NCBI RefSeq assembly: GCF_041222825.1
Contig: NZ_CP139482.1
Coordinates: 1,767,001-1,831,000, forward strand
Reading direction: 5' to 3'
DNA length: 64,000 nucleotides
Source of the DNA: Candidatus Thalassolituus haligoni
GTDB taxonomy: Bacteria > Pseudomonadota > Gammaproteobacteria > Pseudomonadales > Oceanobacteraceae
Part shown: one piece after another, positions 56,152-64,000 of the stretch
How the letters are laid out: each line of letters begins with the position of its first letter
How positions within the stretch are numbered: position 1 is the first letter of the stretch
The notes under the pieces: model-generated
Seen by the model: only the letters and a program-made list of their open reading frames with translations
What the model was told of the DNA's origin: nothing
Databases searched by the model: none
Translations under genes and position numbers: made by a program

Positions 56152-56492
56152 CAAGTGTTACAAATCTTGGCCGTAGTGGCCTTTATGACTGGGTAGTACA
56201 GCGTCTTAGTGCTGTTGTGCTGGCCCTCTATACACTGTTTCTTGTGGGCTTTCTGGTGGCTTCACCAGATTTGCAGTTCGCTCAGTGGCAGGGATTGTTT
56301 GCTCATACCTGGATGAAAGTGTTCAGTATGGCCGCCCTGGTTTCGATTTGTGCTCATGCCTGGGTTGGCATGTGGACCATCTCGACCGATTACCTCAAAA
56401 ATGCTGGCGTACGTACTTTGTTCCAACTGGTGTGCGTCGGGTTTTTGTTTGTTTACCTCGTTTGGGGTATCGATATCCTCTGGAGCGTGTAA
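56145..56492 (+). CDS. sdhD: Succinate dehydrogenase hydrophobic membrane anchor, SdhD
   Basis: The second complex II anchor; 115 residues with three membrane helices: GLYDWVVQRLSAVVLALYTL, FSMAALVSICAHAWVGMWTI (heme-binding His region) and FLFVYLVWGIDILW. ATG 56145 overlaps the sdhC stop, with AGGAG upstream. An in-frame start at 56139 is less likely. Confidence 0.95.
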   Translation: MVASVTNLGRSGLYDWVVQRLSAVVLALYTLFLVGFLVASPDLQFAQWQGLFAHTWMKVFSMAALVSICAHAWVGMWTISTDYLKNAGVRTLFQLVCVGFLFVYLVWGIDILWSV

Positions 56493-56495
56493 GTT

Positions 56496-58268
56496 ATGTC
56501 ATCAATCAGAACTCTTTCGTTTGATGCCATCGTGATCGGTGGTGGTGGTGCTGGCATGCGTGCCGCACTGCAGCTGACCGAGGCGGGTATCAAGACCGCG
56601 TGTGTGACCAAGGTTTTTCCAACTCGTTCCCACACGGTATCGGCACAAGGTGGTATCACCTGTGCTATCGCTTCCGATGATCCCAACGACGACTGGCGTT
56701 GGCACATGTACGATACCGTCAAAGGCTCCGATTACATCGGTGACCAGGACGCTATCGAGTACATGTGTTCTGTCGGCCCTCAGGCCGTGTTCGAACTGGA
56801 ACATATGGGTTTGCCTTTCTCCCGTACGGCAGAAGGTCGAATCTATCAGCGTCCGTTCGGTGGACAGTCCAAGGATTTTGGTAAGGGCGGTCAGGCTGCT
56901 CGTACCTGTGCTGCAGCAGACCGTACCGGTCATGCTTTACTGCATGCTCTGTATCAGGGCAACCTGAAAGGCGGCACGACCTTCCTGAATGAATGGTATG
57001 CCGTGGATCTGGTGAAAAATTCCAAGGGCCAGGTCGCCGGTGTTATCGCTATTGATATCGAATCCGGTGAAACTGTCTATATCAAGGCCAAGGCAACGGT
57101 TCTGGCAACTGGCGGTGCGGGTCGTATCTATCAGTCCACCACCAATGCCCTGATCAACACGGGTGATGGTGTTGGTATGGCTATCCGTGCTGGCGTGCCA
57201 ATGCAGGATATGGAAATGTGGCAGTTTCATCCCACCGGTATTGCCGGAGCGGGTGTGCTGGTTACAGAAGGCTGTCGTGGAGAGGGTGGTTACCTGATCA
57301 ACAAGGATGGCGAACGTTTCATGGAGCGCTATGCTCCAAACGCCAAGGATCTTGCCGGTCGTGACGTTGTGGCACGTTCCATGGTATTGGAAATTCTGGA
57401 AGGCCGTGGTTGTGGTGAAGATGGCGATCATGTGTTCCTGAAGCTGGATCATCTGGGTGAAGAGACCCTGAATGCCAAGCTGCCAGGTATTCTGGAATTA
57501 TCTCGCACGTTCGCACACGCTGACCCGGTGAAAGAACCGATCCCGGTGGTTCCTACCTGTCACTATATGATGGGGGGTATTCCTACCAATATTGGTGGTC
57601 AGGCATTGACTCTGGACGAGAGCGGCAATGATGTTGTCGTTGAGGGTTTGTACGCCGCCGGTGAGATAGCTTGCGTTTCTGTACACGGTGCTAACCGTCT
57701 GGGTGGTAACTCGCTGCTGGATCTGGTGGTGTTTGGCCGTGCCGTTGGTTTGCAGGTTGAGCAAAGCTTCCGTGACGGATTTGAGTCTGCAGATGCTTCC
57801 GAAGCCGATGTTGAAGCTGCCATGGCGCGTCTGAACCGACTGAATAACTCCAGCGGTGGTGAGAGTGTTGCCGACGTTCGTGCGGATCTGCAAAAAACCA
57901 TGCAACTGTACTTTGGCGTATTCCGCGAAGGTCCAAGCATGGAAAAAGGTCTGGCGATGCTGGATGAACTCGGTGTGCGTCTTAAAAACACCGTTCTGGA
58001 TGACAAGAGCGGTGCGTTTAACACGGCCCGTATCGAGGCTCTGGAACTGGATAACCTGTTCGAAACTGCCTATGCAACAGCGGTTGCGGCGATTGAACGC
58101 AAGGAATCTCGTGGTGCACATGCCCGTAACGACTTCACTGAACGTGATGACGAAAACTGGTTGTGCCATTCTGTATACTTCCCGCAAACCAAGACCATTG
58201 GCAAGCGCGCAGTGAACTTCGCTCCCAAGACTATGGAAGCGTTCCCACCGAAAATCCGTACCTATTAA
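56496..58268 (+). CDS. sdhA: Succinate dehydrogenase flavoprotein subunit, SdhA
   Basis: Catalytic subunit of complex II, oxidising succinate to fumarate with covalently bound FAD. The 590-residue protein carries [20 protein letters not shown] FAD binding, [18 protein letters not shown] with the flavin-linked His (about residue 45), [40 protein letters not shown], the active-site His/Arg in THCYMMGG-type [13 protein letters not shown], and [19 protein letters not shown]. The terminus PPKIRTY is canonical. It lies 3 bp after sdhD. Confidence 0.98.
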   Translation: MSSIRTLSFDAIVIGGGGAGMRAALQLTEAGIKTACVTKVFPTRSHTVSAQGGITCAIASDDPNDDWRWHMYDTVKGSDYIGDQDAIEYMCSVGPQAVFELEHMGLPFSRTAEGRIYQRPFGGQSKDFGKGGQAARTCAAADRTGHALLHALYQGNLKGGTTFLNEWYAVDLVKNSKGQVAGVIAIDIESGETVYIKAKATVLATGGAGRIYQSTTNALINTGDGVGMAIRAGVPMQDMEMWQFHPTGIAGAGVLVTEGCRGEGGYLINKDGERFMERYAPNAKDLAGRDVVARSMVLEILEGRGCGEDGDHVFLKLDHLGEETLNAKLPGILELSRTFAHADPVKEPIPVVPTCHYMMGGIPTNIGGQALTLDESGNDVVVEGLYAAGEIACVSVHGANRLGGNSLLDLVVFGRAVGLQVEQSFRDGFESADASEADVEAAMARLNRLNNSSGGESVADVRADLQKTMQLYFGVFREGPSMEKGLAMLDELGVRLKNTVLDDKSGAFNTARIEALELDNLFETAYATAVAAIERKESRGAHARNDFTERDDENWLCHSVYFPQTKTIGKRAVNFAPKTMEAFPPKIRTY

Positions 58269-58281
58269 TGGGAGGTATGCA

Positions 58282-58992
58282 ATGCTGGTAAGTATCTATC
58301 GCTACAACCCAGAGAAGGATTCTGCGCCCTACATGCAGGATTACGACATTACTGTCCCTGGTGGCAAGGATGTCATGGTTCTGGACGTTCTGGCTCTGGT
58401 GAAAGAGCAGGACTCGAGCATGGCTTATCGCCGCTCTTGTCGCGAAGGTGTTTGTGGCTCTGATGGCATGAACATTAACGGCAAGAACGGTCTGGCCTGT
58501 ATTACGCCGATTTCTGAAGCGACCAAAGGCAAGATGGACAAGCTGGTATTACGCCCGCTGCCCGGTATGCCGGTCATTCGTGATCTTGTCATTGATATGA
58601 CAATGTTCTACACCCAGTATGAGCGTATCAAACCGTTCTTGCTGAATAACAAGCCTGCGCCTGCAATCGAGCGGCTGCAGTCTCCGGAAGAGCGCGAGAA
58701 GCTGGATGGTTTGTACGAGTGTATTCTGTGTGCCTGCTGTTCAACGGCTTGTCCGTCGTTCTGGTGGAATCCTGATAAATTCGTTGGCCCGTCTGGTCTG
58801 TTGCAGGCATACCGCTTTTTGGCGGATAGCCGTGATACCGCAACAACAGAGCGTCTGAATGATCTTTCTGATCCATTCAGTGTGTTCCGTTGTCGCGGTA
58901 TTATGAATTGTGTCAACGTATGTCCAAAAGGTCTTAACCCGACCCGCGCAATTGGTCATATTCGCAACATGCTGTTGAGCCAGCAGGTTTAA
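58282..58992 (+). CDS. sdhB: Succinate dehydrogenase iron-sulfur subunit, SdhB
   Basis: The 236-residue electron-transfer subunit of complex II. The [2Fe-2S] site is SCREGVCGSDGMNINGKNGL followed by AC; the [4Fe-4S] and [3Fe-4S] sites are ECILCACCSTACPSFWW and CRGIMNCVNVCPKGLNPTRA. All cysteines are present. GGGAGG precedes the start. Two hairpins follow before sucA. Confidence 0.98.
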   Translation: MLVSIYRYNPEKDSAPYMQDYDITVPGGKDVMVLDVLALVKEQDSSMAYRRSCREGVCGSDGMNINGKNGLACITPISEATKGKMDKLVLRPLPGMPVIRDLVIDMTMFYTQYERIKPFLLNNKPAPAIERLQSPEEREKLDGLYECILCACCSTACPSFWWNPDKFVGPSGLLQAYRFLADSRDTATTERLNDLSDPFSVFRCRGIMNCVNVCPKGLNPTRAIGHIRNMLLSQQV

Positions 58993-59003
58993 ACGGCAAC
59001 TGG

Positions 59004-59062
59004 CCGGCATTCCGCACTCTATGGAATGCCGGTTAGACGTAAGTGGGCTGGACACACAGCCC
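59004..59062 (+). terminator. Tandem hairpins between sdhB and sucA
   Basis: A 10 bp stem CCGGCATTCC / GGAATGCCGG (59004-59013 with 59023-59032) is followed by GGGCT / AGCCC (59045-59049 with 59058-59062) and a short T-rich run. These may attenuate or end sdh transcription, or stabilise the mRNA. The spacer to sucA (58993-59272) holds no gene. Confidence 0.5.
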
Positions 59063-59272
59063 GTTTTCGTGAAAAATTTTTGAAAGTCACGCCCACAAAG
59101 CGCGGCTTTACGAATCTAATAATGTAATTGAGGGACCAGGGTATTCCTGCTTCACCTCAGAGGCCTTGCGACCTATCAGTCGGCCCTCTAACTCGCCTGG
59201 CAGTGCTAGAGTTGGTGCAAAATACTCTGTTGGTGATCGTCCTCAATGTTTACAGGAACAGGGTGATCGTAC

Positions 59273-62110
59273 ATGCACGAGCAAACAATGGAGCAGCTAT
59301 GGAGCACCTCCCAGTTAGCGGGTGGTAACGTTGCTTACATAGAAGAGCTCTATGAAGCCTATCTTAAGGATCCTGGTGAGGTACCTGAAGAGTGGCGTAA
59401 TTATTTTGATCAACTCCCAAGAGCCGACGAAAGCGTCACCGTCGACACACCCCACAAACCGATCCGTGAGCAGTTTTTGCTCATTTCGAAAAATCAGCAT
59501 CGCAACCGCCCGGTATCTCAGGGCAGTGTCAGTACCGAGCACGAGCGCAAGCAGGTTCAGGTATTGCAGCTGATTAACGCCTATCGTGGTCGTGGTCACC
59601 AGCATGCTGCTCTGGATCCCCTGGGCCTGATGGAGCGTCAGAGCGTTCCTGACCTGGACTTACACTTCCATGGCTTGTCGAAGGCTGATCTGGATACCCG
59701 ATTCCAGTCTGGTTCCCTGTTTATTGGCCAGGACGAAGCAACGCTGAAAGAAATTGTTGATGCGCTTGAGGCTACCTATTGTGGCACCGTCGGTTCCGAA
59801 TTCATGCACATCGTCAATACCGCAGAGCAACGCTGGTTTCAGCAACGTCTGGAAAGCGCACGCTCGCATCCCAAATACAGTAAAGAAGTCAAACTGCATT
59901 TGCTGGAGCGACTGACTGCGGCTGAAGGCCTGGAAAAATATCTGGGTTCCCGTTATCCCGGTGTTAAACGTTTTGGTCTTGAAGGTGGAGAGTCACTGAT
60001 TCCCTTGATGGATGAACTGATTCAGCGCTTTGGCTCTTACGGTGCCAAGGAAATTGTTATCGGCATGGCGCACCGTGGTCGTCTGAATACCCTGATCAAC
60101 ACCTTGGGTAAAAAGACGTCTGACCTGTTCAACGAATTTGAAGGCAAGTCTGAATACCAGTCCCATGGCGACGTCAAATACCACCAGGGTTTCTCTTCCA
60201 ACGTGATGACCTCTGGCGGTGAAGTACACCTGGCGCTGGCGTTTAACCCATCCCATCTGGAAATTGTATCTCCAGTGGTTGAGGGGTCGGTACGCGCTCG
60301 TCAGGATCGTCGTGGAGACACGGTGGGTGAACTGGTTGTTCCTATTTCAATGCATGGTGATGCCGCATTTGCGGGTCAGGGTGTTGTTATGGAAACCTTC
60401 CAGTTGTCCCAGACTCGGGCTTACAAGACTGGCGGTACCATTCATATCGTCATCAACAACCAGGTGGGCTTTACAACCTCCAAGCGCGAAGATGTTCGTT
60501 CTACTGAATACTGCACCGACGTTGCCAAGGTTATTGAAGCACCTATTCTGCATGTGAATGGTGATGATCCGGAAGCGGTCTTGTTTGCTGCCCAAATTGC
60601 TGCTGATTACCGCCGTGAATTCAAGAAAGACGTGGTTATTGACCTGGTTTGTTATCGTCGCCGTGGTCATAACGAAGCGGATGAGCCTTCCGGTACCCAG
60701 CCGATCATGTACGCACAGATCAAGAAGCAGAAAACCACCCGCGAACTGTATGCGGCGAAGTTGATTGCTGATGCAGTGATTAGCGCTGAAGGTGTGAAAG
60801 ATCTGGAAGAGGAATACCGCAAGGCGCTTGATGAAGGGCGCCACGTGGTCAAAAGTCTCGTCAAGGAGCCAAACAAGGAGCTGTTCGTCGACTGGACGCC
60901 ATATCTGGGTCATGAGTGGACTGCCGATGCCGACACCACCTTTGATCTCCAGGCATTGCAGGAGCTTTCCAACAAGTTGCTGGAAGTACCGGAAGGCTTT
61001 GCTGTTCAGCGTCAGGTTGGCAAGATACTGGAAGATCGTGGTCGCATGGGGGCCGGTGCATCTCCGATTAACTGGGGTTACGCTGAAACCATGGCGTATG
61101 CAACCCTGTTGAAAGAAGGTTACCCGGTTCGTATCACCGGCCAGGATGTGGGTCGAGGCACGTTCTCCCACCGTCATGCTGTGTTGCATAACCAGAAAGA
61201 CGCCAGCCGTTACGTTCCTCTATGTCATGTCAGTGAGAATCAGCCAGCATTCGATCTCTATGATTCGTTGTTGTCTGAAGAAGCTGTACTGGCCTTTGAA
61301 TACGGTTACTCAACTACGACCCCTGGCGGTCTGGTCGTTTGGGAAGCTCAGTTTGGTGATTTCGCCAACGGCGCCCAGGTGGTATTTGACCAGTTTATTT
61401 CCAGCGGCGAACACAAGTGGGGCCGCCTGTGTGGTCTGACCATGCTGTTGCCACATGGATATGAAGGACAAGGCCCTGAGCACTCGTCAGCGCGGCTGGA
61501 ACGTTACCTGCAATTGTGTGCCGAGCATAACGTCCAGATCTGTGTACCTTCCACGCCAGCACAGGTTTACCACATGCTGCGTCGCCAGGTAATTCGTCCG
61601 GTGCGTAAACCGCTGGTGGTGATGTCTCCGAAGAGTCTGCTGCGCCATAAACTGGCAACCAGTACGTTGGAAGAACTGGCCGAAGGTCGTTTCCAAACGG
61701 TGATCAATGAGATTGACGAACTGGAAACACAGGCTGTACGTCGTGTGCTGCTGTGTTCAGGCAAGGTCTACTACGATTTGCTGGAACGTCGTCGTGCTGA
61801 AGAAATCAACGATATCGCGATCGTCCGTATTGAACAGCTGTATCCGTTCCCTCATGACGATCTGGAAGAAGTTCTGGCTCCGTATACCAATATGGAAGAG
61901 ATCTTCTGGGTCCAGGAAGAACCTAAAAACATGGGTGCCTGGTACAACAGCCAGCATTACATGCAACGTGCCATTAACAACCTGAAGCCGGGAATGACAC
62001 TGAACTACGCGGGACGTGCTGCATCTGCTTCACCAGCCGCTGGCTATATGGCGCTGCACCTTGCGCAGCTTGAACAATACATTAGTGAAGCTCTGGATCT
62101 TCAGGGCTAA
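59273..62110 (+). CDS. sucA: 2-oxoglutarate dehydrogenase E1 component, SucA
   Basis: Thiamine-diphosphate decarboxylase of the 2-oxoglutarate dehydrogenase complex. The 945-residue protein has the N-terminal helix [20 protein letters not shown] and [20 protein letters not shown]. It continues with [20 protein letters not shown], the TPP-site [20 protein letters not shown] and [20 protein letters not shown], and the E1 C-terminal [20 protein letters not shown]. The start is ATG 59273; ATG 59288 in frame is an alternative. sucB follows after 26 bp. Confidence 0.97.
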   Translation: MHEQTMEQLWSTSQLAGGNVAYIEELYEAYLKDPGEVPEEWRNYFDQLPRADESVTVDTPHKPIREQFLLISKNQHRNRPVSQGSVSTEHERKQVQVLQLINAYRGRGHQHAALDPLGLMERQSVPDLDLHFHGLSKADLDTRFQSGSLFIGQDEATLKEIVDALEATYCGTVGSEFMHIVNTAEQRWFQQRLESARSHPKYSKEVKLHLLERLTAAEGLEKYLGSRYPGVKRFGLEGGESLIPLMDELIQRFGSYGAKEIVIGMAHRGRLNTLINTLGKKTSDLFNEFEGKSEYQSHGDVKYHQGFSSNVMTSGGEVHLALAFNPSHLEIVSPVVEGSVRARQDRRGDTVGELVVPISMHGDAAFAGQGVVMETFQLSQTRAYKTGGTIHIVINNQVGFTTSKREDVRSTEYCTDVAKVIEAPILHVNGDDPEAVLFAAQIAADYRREFKKDVVIDLVCYRRRGHNEADEPSGTQPIMYAQIKKQKTTRELYAAKLIADAVISAEGVKDLEEEYRKALDEGRHVVKSLVKEPNKELFVDWTPYLGHEWTADADTTFDLQALQELSNKLLEVPEGFAVQRQVGKILEDRGRMGAGASPINWGYAETMAYATLLKEGYPVRITGQDVGRGTFSHRHAVLHNQKDASRYVPLCHVSENQPAFDLYDSLLSEEAVLAFEYGYSTTTPGGLVVWEAQFGDFANGAQVVFDQFISSGEHKWGRLCGLTMLLPHGYEGQGPEHSSARLERYLQLCAEHNVQICVPSTPAQVYHMLRRQVIRPVRKPLVVMSPKSLLRHKLATSTLEELAEGRFQTVINEIDELETQAVRRVLLCSGKVYYDLLERRRAEEINDIAIVRIEQLYPFPHDDLEEVLAPYTNMEEIFWVQEEPKNMGAWYNSQHYMQRAINNLKPGMTLNYAGRAASASPAAGYMALHLAQLEQYISEALDLQG

Positions 62111-62136
62111 TCGCAGGAATCCTTAAGGAAAAAATA

Positions 62137-63333
62137 ATGAGCATCGAAATCAAGGCACCCACTTTTCCTGAATCAGTTGCCGATGGCACGGTAGCAACCT
62201 GGCACAAACAGCCAGGCGAGGCTGTTGAGCGTGATGAGCTGCTGGTTGATATCGAGACCGATAAAGTGGTTCTGGAAGTCGTCGCTCCAGCGAATGGCAC
62301 ACTCAAGGAAGTCTTCAAGGGTGAAGGCGAAGTGGTACTGAGCGATGAAGTTCTGGCCATTTTTGTTGAAGGTGATGTTGCAGCAACGGCTCCTGCGGCA
62401 GCCGCGCCAGCGGAGACTGCACCTGCAGCCGCGACTGGTGATCTGATCATGAGCCCGGCGGCTCGCAAGATTGCAGAAGAAAACGGCGTGGCTGGTGCGG
62501 ATATCAAGGCGACGGGCAAAGATGGCCGTGTCACCAAGGAAGACGTTGTTAATCATCTGAAAACCGGTACTGCCAAGCCAGCGGCAGCCGCACCGGTTGC
62601 TGCAGCACCTGTTGCAGCACCTGTTGCGGGTGAGCGTATTGAGAAACGCGTTCCAATGACCCGTTTGCGTGCGACTATCGCCAAGCGTCTGGTTGAAGCG
62701 CAGCAAAATGCAGCCATGTTGACGACGTACAACGAAGTCAACATGAAGCCGGTGATGGAACTGCGCAAGATGTATAAAGACCAGTTCGAGAAAGTACACG
62801 GCCAGAAGCTTGGCTTTATGTCTTTCTTCGTCAAGGCTGCTACAGAAGCGCTGAAACGCTTCCCTGCTGTTAATGCGTCTCTTGATGGCAATGATATGGT
62901 TTATCACGGCTATCAGGATATCGGCGTAGCCGTATCAACAGAACGGGGCCTGGTTGTGCCTGTACTGCGTGATACTGACAGCATGGGTCTGGCAGAAATT
63001 GAGGGCACTATCGGTGACTTCGCCAAGCGTGGCCGTGACGGCAAACTGGGTATGGATGACATGCAGGGTGGTACCTTCACCATCACCAACGGTGGTGTGT
63101 TTGGTTCCCTGATGTCCACTCCGATCCTGAACCCGCCGCAAACTGCGATTATGGGTATGCACAAGATTCAGGATCGCCCGATGGCGGTTAATGGCCAGGT
63201 TGAAATCCTGCCAATGATGTATCTGGCGCTGTCTTATGACCACCGCATGATTGATGGCAAGGAAGCGGTTCAGTTCCTGGTAACCATCAAGAACCTGCTG
63301 GAAGACCCTGCACGTATGCTGCTGGACGTATAA
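62137..63333 (+). CDS. sucB: 2-oxoglutarate dehydrogenase E2 (dihydrolipoyl succinyltransferase), SucB
   Basis: Core enzyme of the complex; 398 residues. It has one N-terminal lipoyl domain with the lipoylated Lys in [14 protein letters not shown], an Ala/Pro-rich linker, an E3-binding domain ([36 protein letters not shown]) and a C-terminal catalytic domain with the His in [20 protein letters not shown]. Start ATG 62137 with AAGGA upstream. lpd follows 21 bp on. Confidence 0.97.
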   Translation: MSIEIKAPTFPESVADGTVATWHKQPGEAVERDELLVDIETDKVVLEVVAPANGTLKEVFKGEGEVVLSDEVLAIFVEGDVAATAPAAAAPAETAPAAATGDLIMSPAARKIAEENGVAGADIKATGKDGRVTKEDVVNHLKTGTAKPAAAAPVAAAPVAAPVAGERIEKRVPMTRLRATIAKRLVEAQQNAAMLTTYNEVNMKPVMELRKMYKDQFEKVHGQKLGFMSFFVKAATEALKRFPAVNASLDGNDMVYHGYQDIGVAVSTERGLVVPVLRDTDSMGLAEIEGTIGDFAKRGRDGKLGMDDMQGGTFTITNGGVFGSLMSTPILNPPQTAIMGMHKIQDRPMAVNGQVEILPMMYLALSYDHRMIDGKEAVQFLVTIKNLLEDPARMLLDV

Positions 63334-63345
63334 TCGACAAATTAA

Positions 63346-64000
<655 letters not shown>

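Overview
The window looks like chromosomal DNA of a motile, heterotrophic gammaproteobacterium, most likely a marine member of the Oceanospirillales. This placement is inferred from gene content and protein style (flgHIJKL, recC-recB-recD, FabB, WaaC, gltA divergent from sdhCDAB-sucAB-lpd, Na+/phosphate symport). No rRNA, tRNA or CRISPR array was seen.

Layout: (1) 1-13242 is the distal part of a flagellar rod/ring/hook operon (flgH end, flgI, flgJ, flgK, flgL). It has two departures from the usual order. A chemoreceptor gene sits between flgH and flgI. A small FliT/FlgN-like gene followed by a roughly 3.9 kb accessory island (3892-7818) separates flgI from flgJ. The island holds an IS66 tnpB remnant, an AT-rich divergent pair (QorB-like reductase and AraC-type regulator), an integron attC recombination site, the start of a further cassette gene cut by an internally deleted IS4-type element, and a carboxymuconolactone-decarboxylase-family gene. 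(2) 13243-22483 carries housekeeping and small genes: an MscS channel, a DUF805 protein, a Na/Pi symporter with a good Pho box, a MoxR ATPase plus VWA pair, trhO, a YehS-like protein, a YciA-like thioesterase and a 2H phosphoesterase. (3) 22670-32339 is recC-recB-recD, overlapping by 4 nt at each junction. (4) 32417-36767 has a large AsmA/DUF748 protein and a Roadblock/LC7 protein followed by an unknown partner. (5) 36898-43166 has a 1629-residue single-chain biotin-dependent carboxylase (AccA-like, AccD-like, biotin carboxylase, biotinyl domain) next to fabB. (6) 43413-49137 is an envelope-glycan block: PAP2 phosphatase, GT83/ArnT-like transferase, GT2 polyprenyl-phosphate glycosyltransferase, UPF0104 membrane protein and, divergently, waaC. 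(7) 49142-52952 is a signalling block: EAL-HDOD protein, CheV, a MOSC protein and a CheZ-like protein. (8) 53102-64000 is central metabolism: a beta-hydroxyacid dehydrogenase, gltA, then sdhCDAB-sucAB-lpd. lpd runs off the right edge.

The flagellar, chemoreceptor, CheV, CheZ-like and EAL-HDOD genes together indicate an elaborated motility system. The ACC-like protein and FabB point to fatty-acid synthesis. The TCA genes form one long co-directional run starting behind a possible short leader ORF. The most notable items are the orphan attC with its cassette cargo inside the flagellar locus, the CT-CT-BC-BCCP carboxylase, the Pho box, and the 42-codon ORF overlapping the sdhC start.
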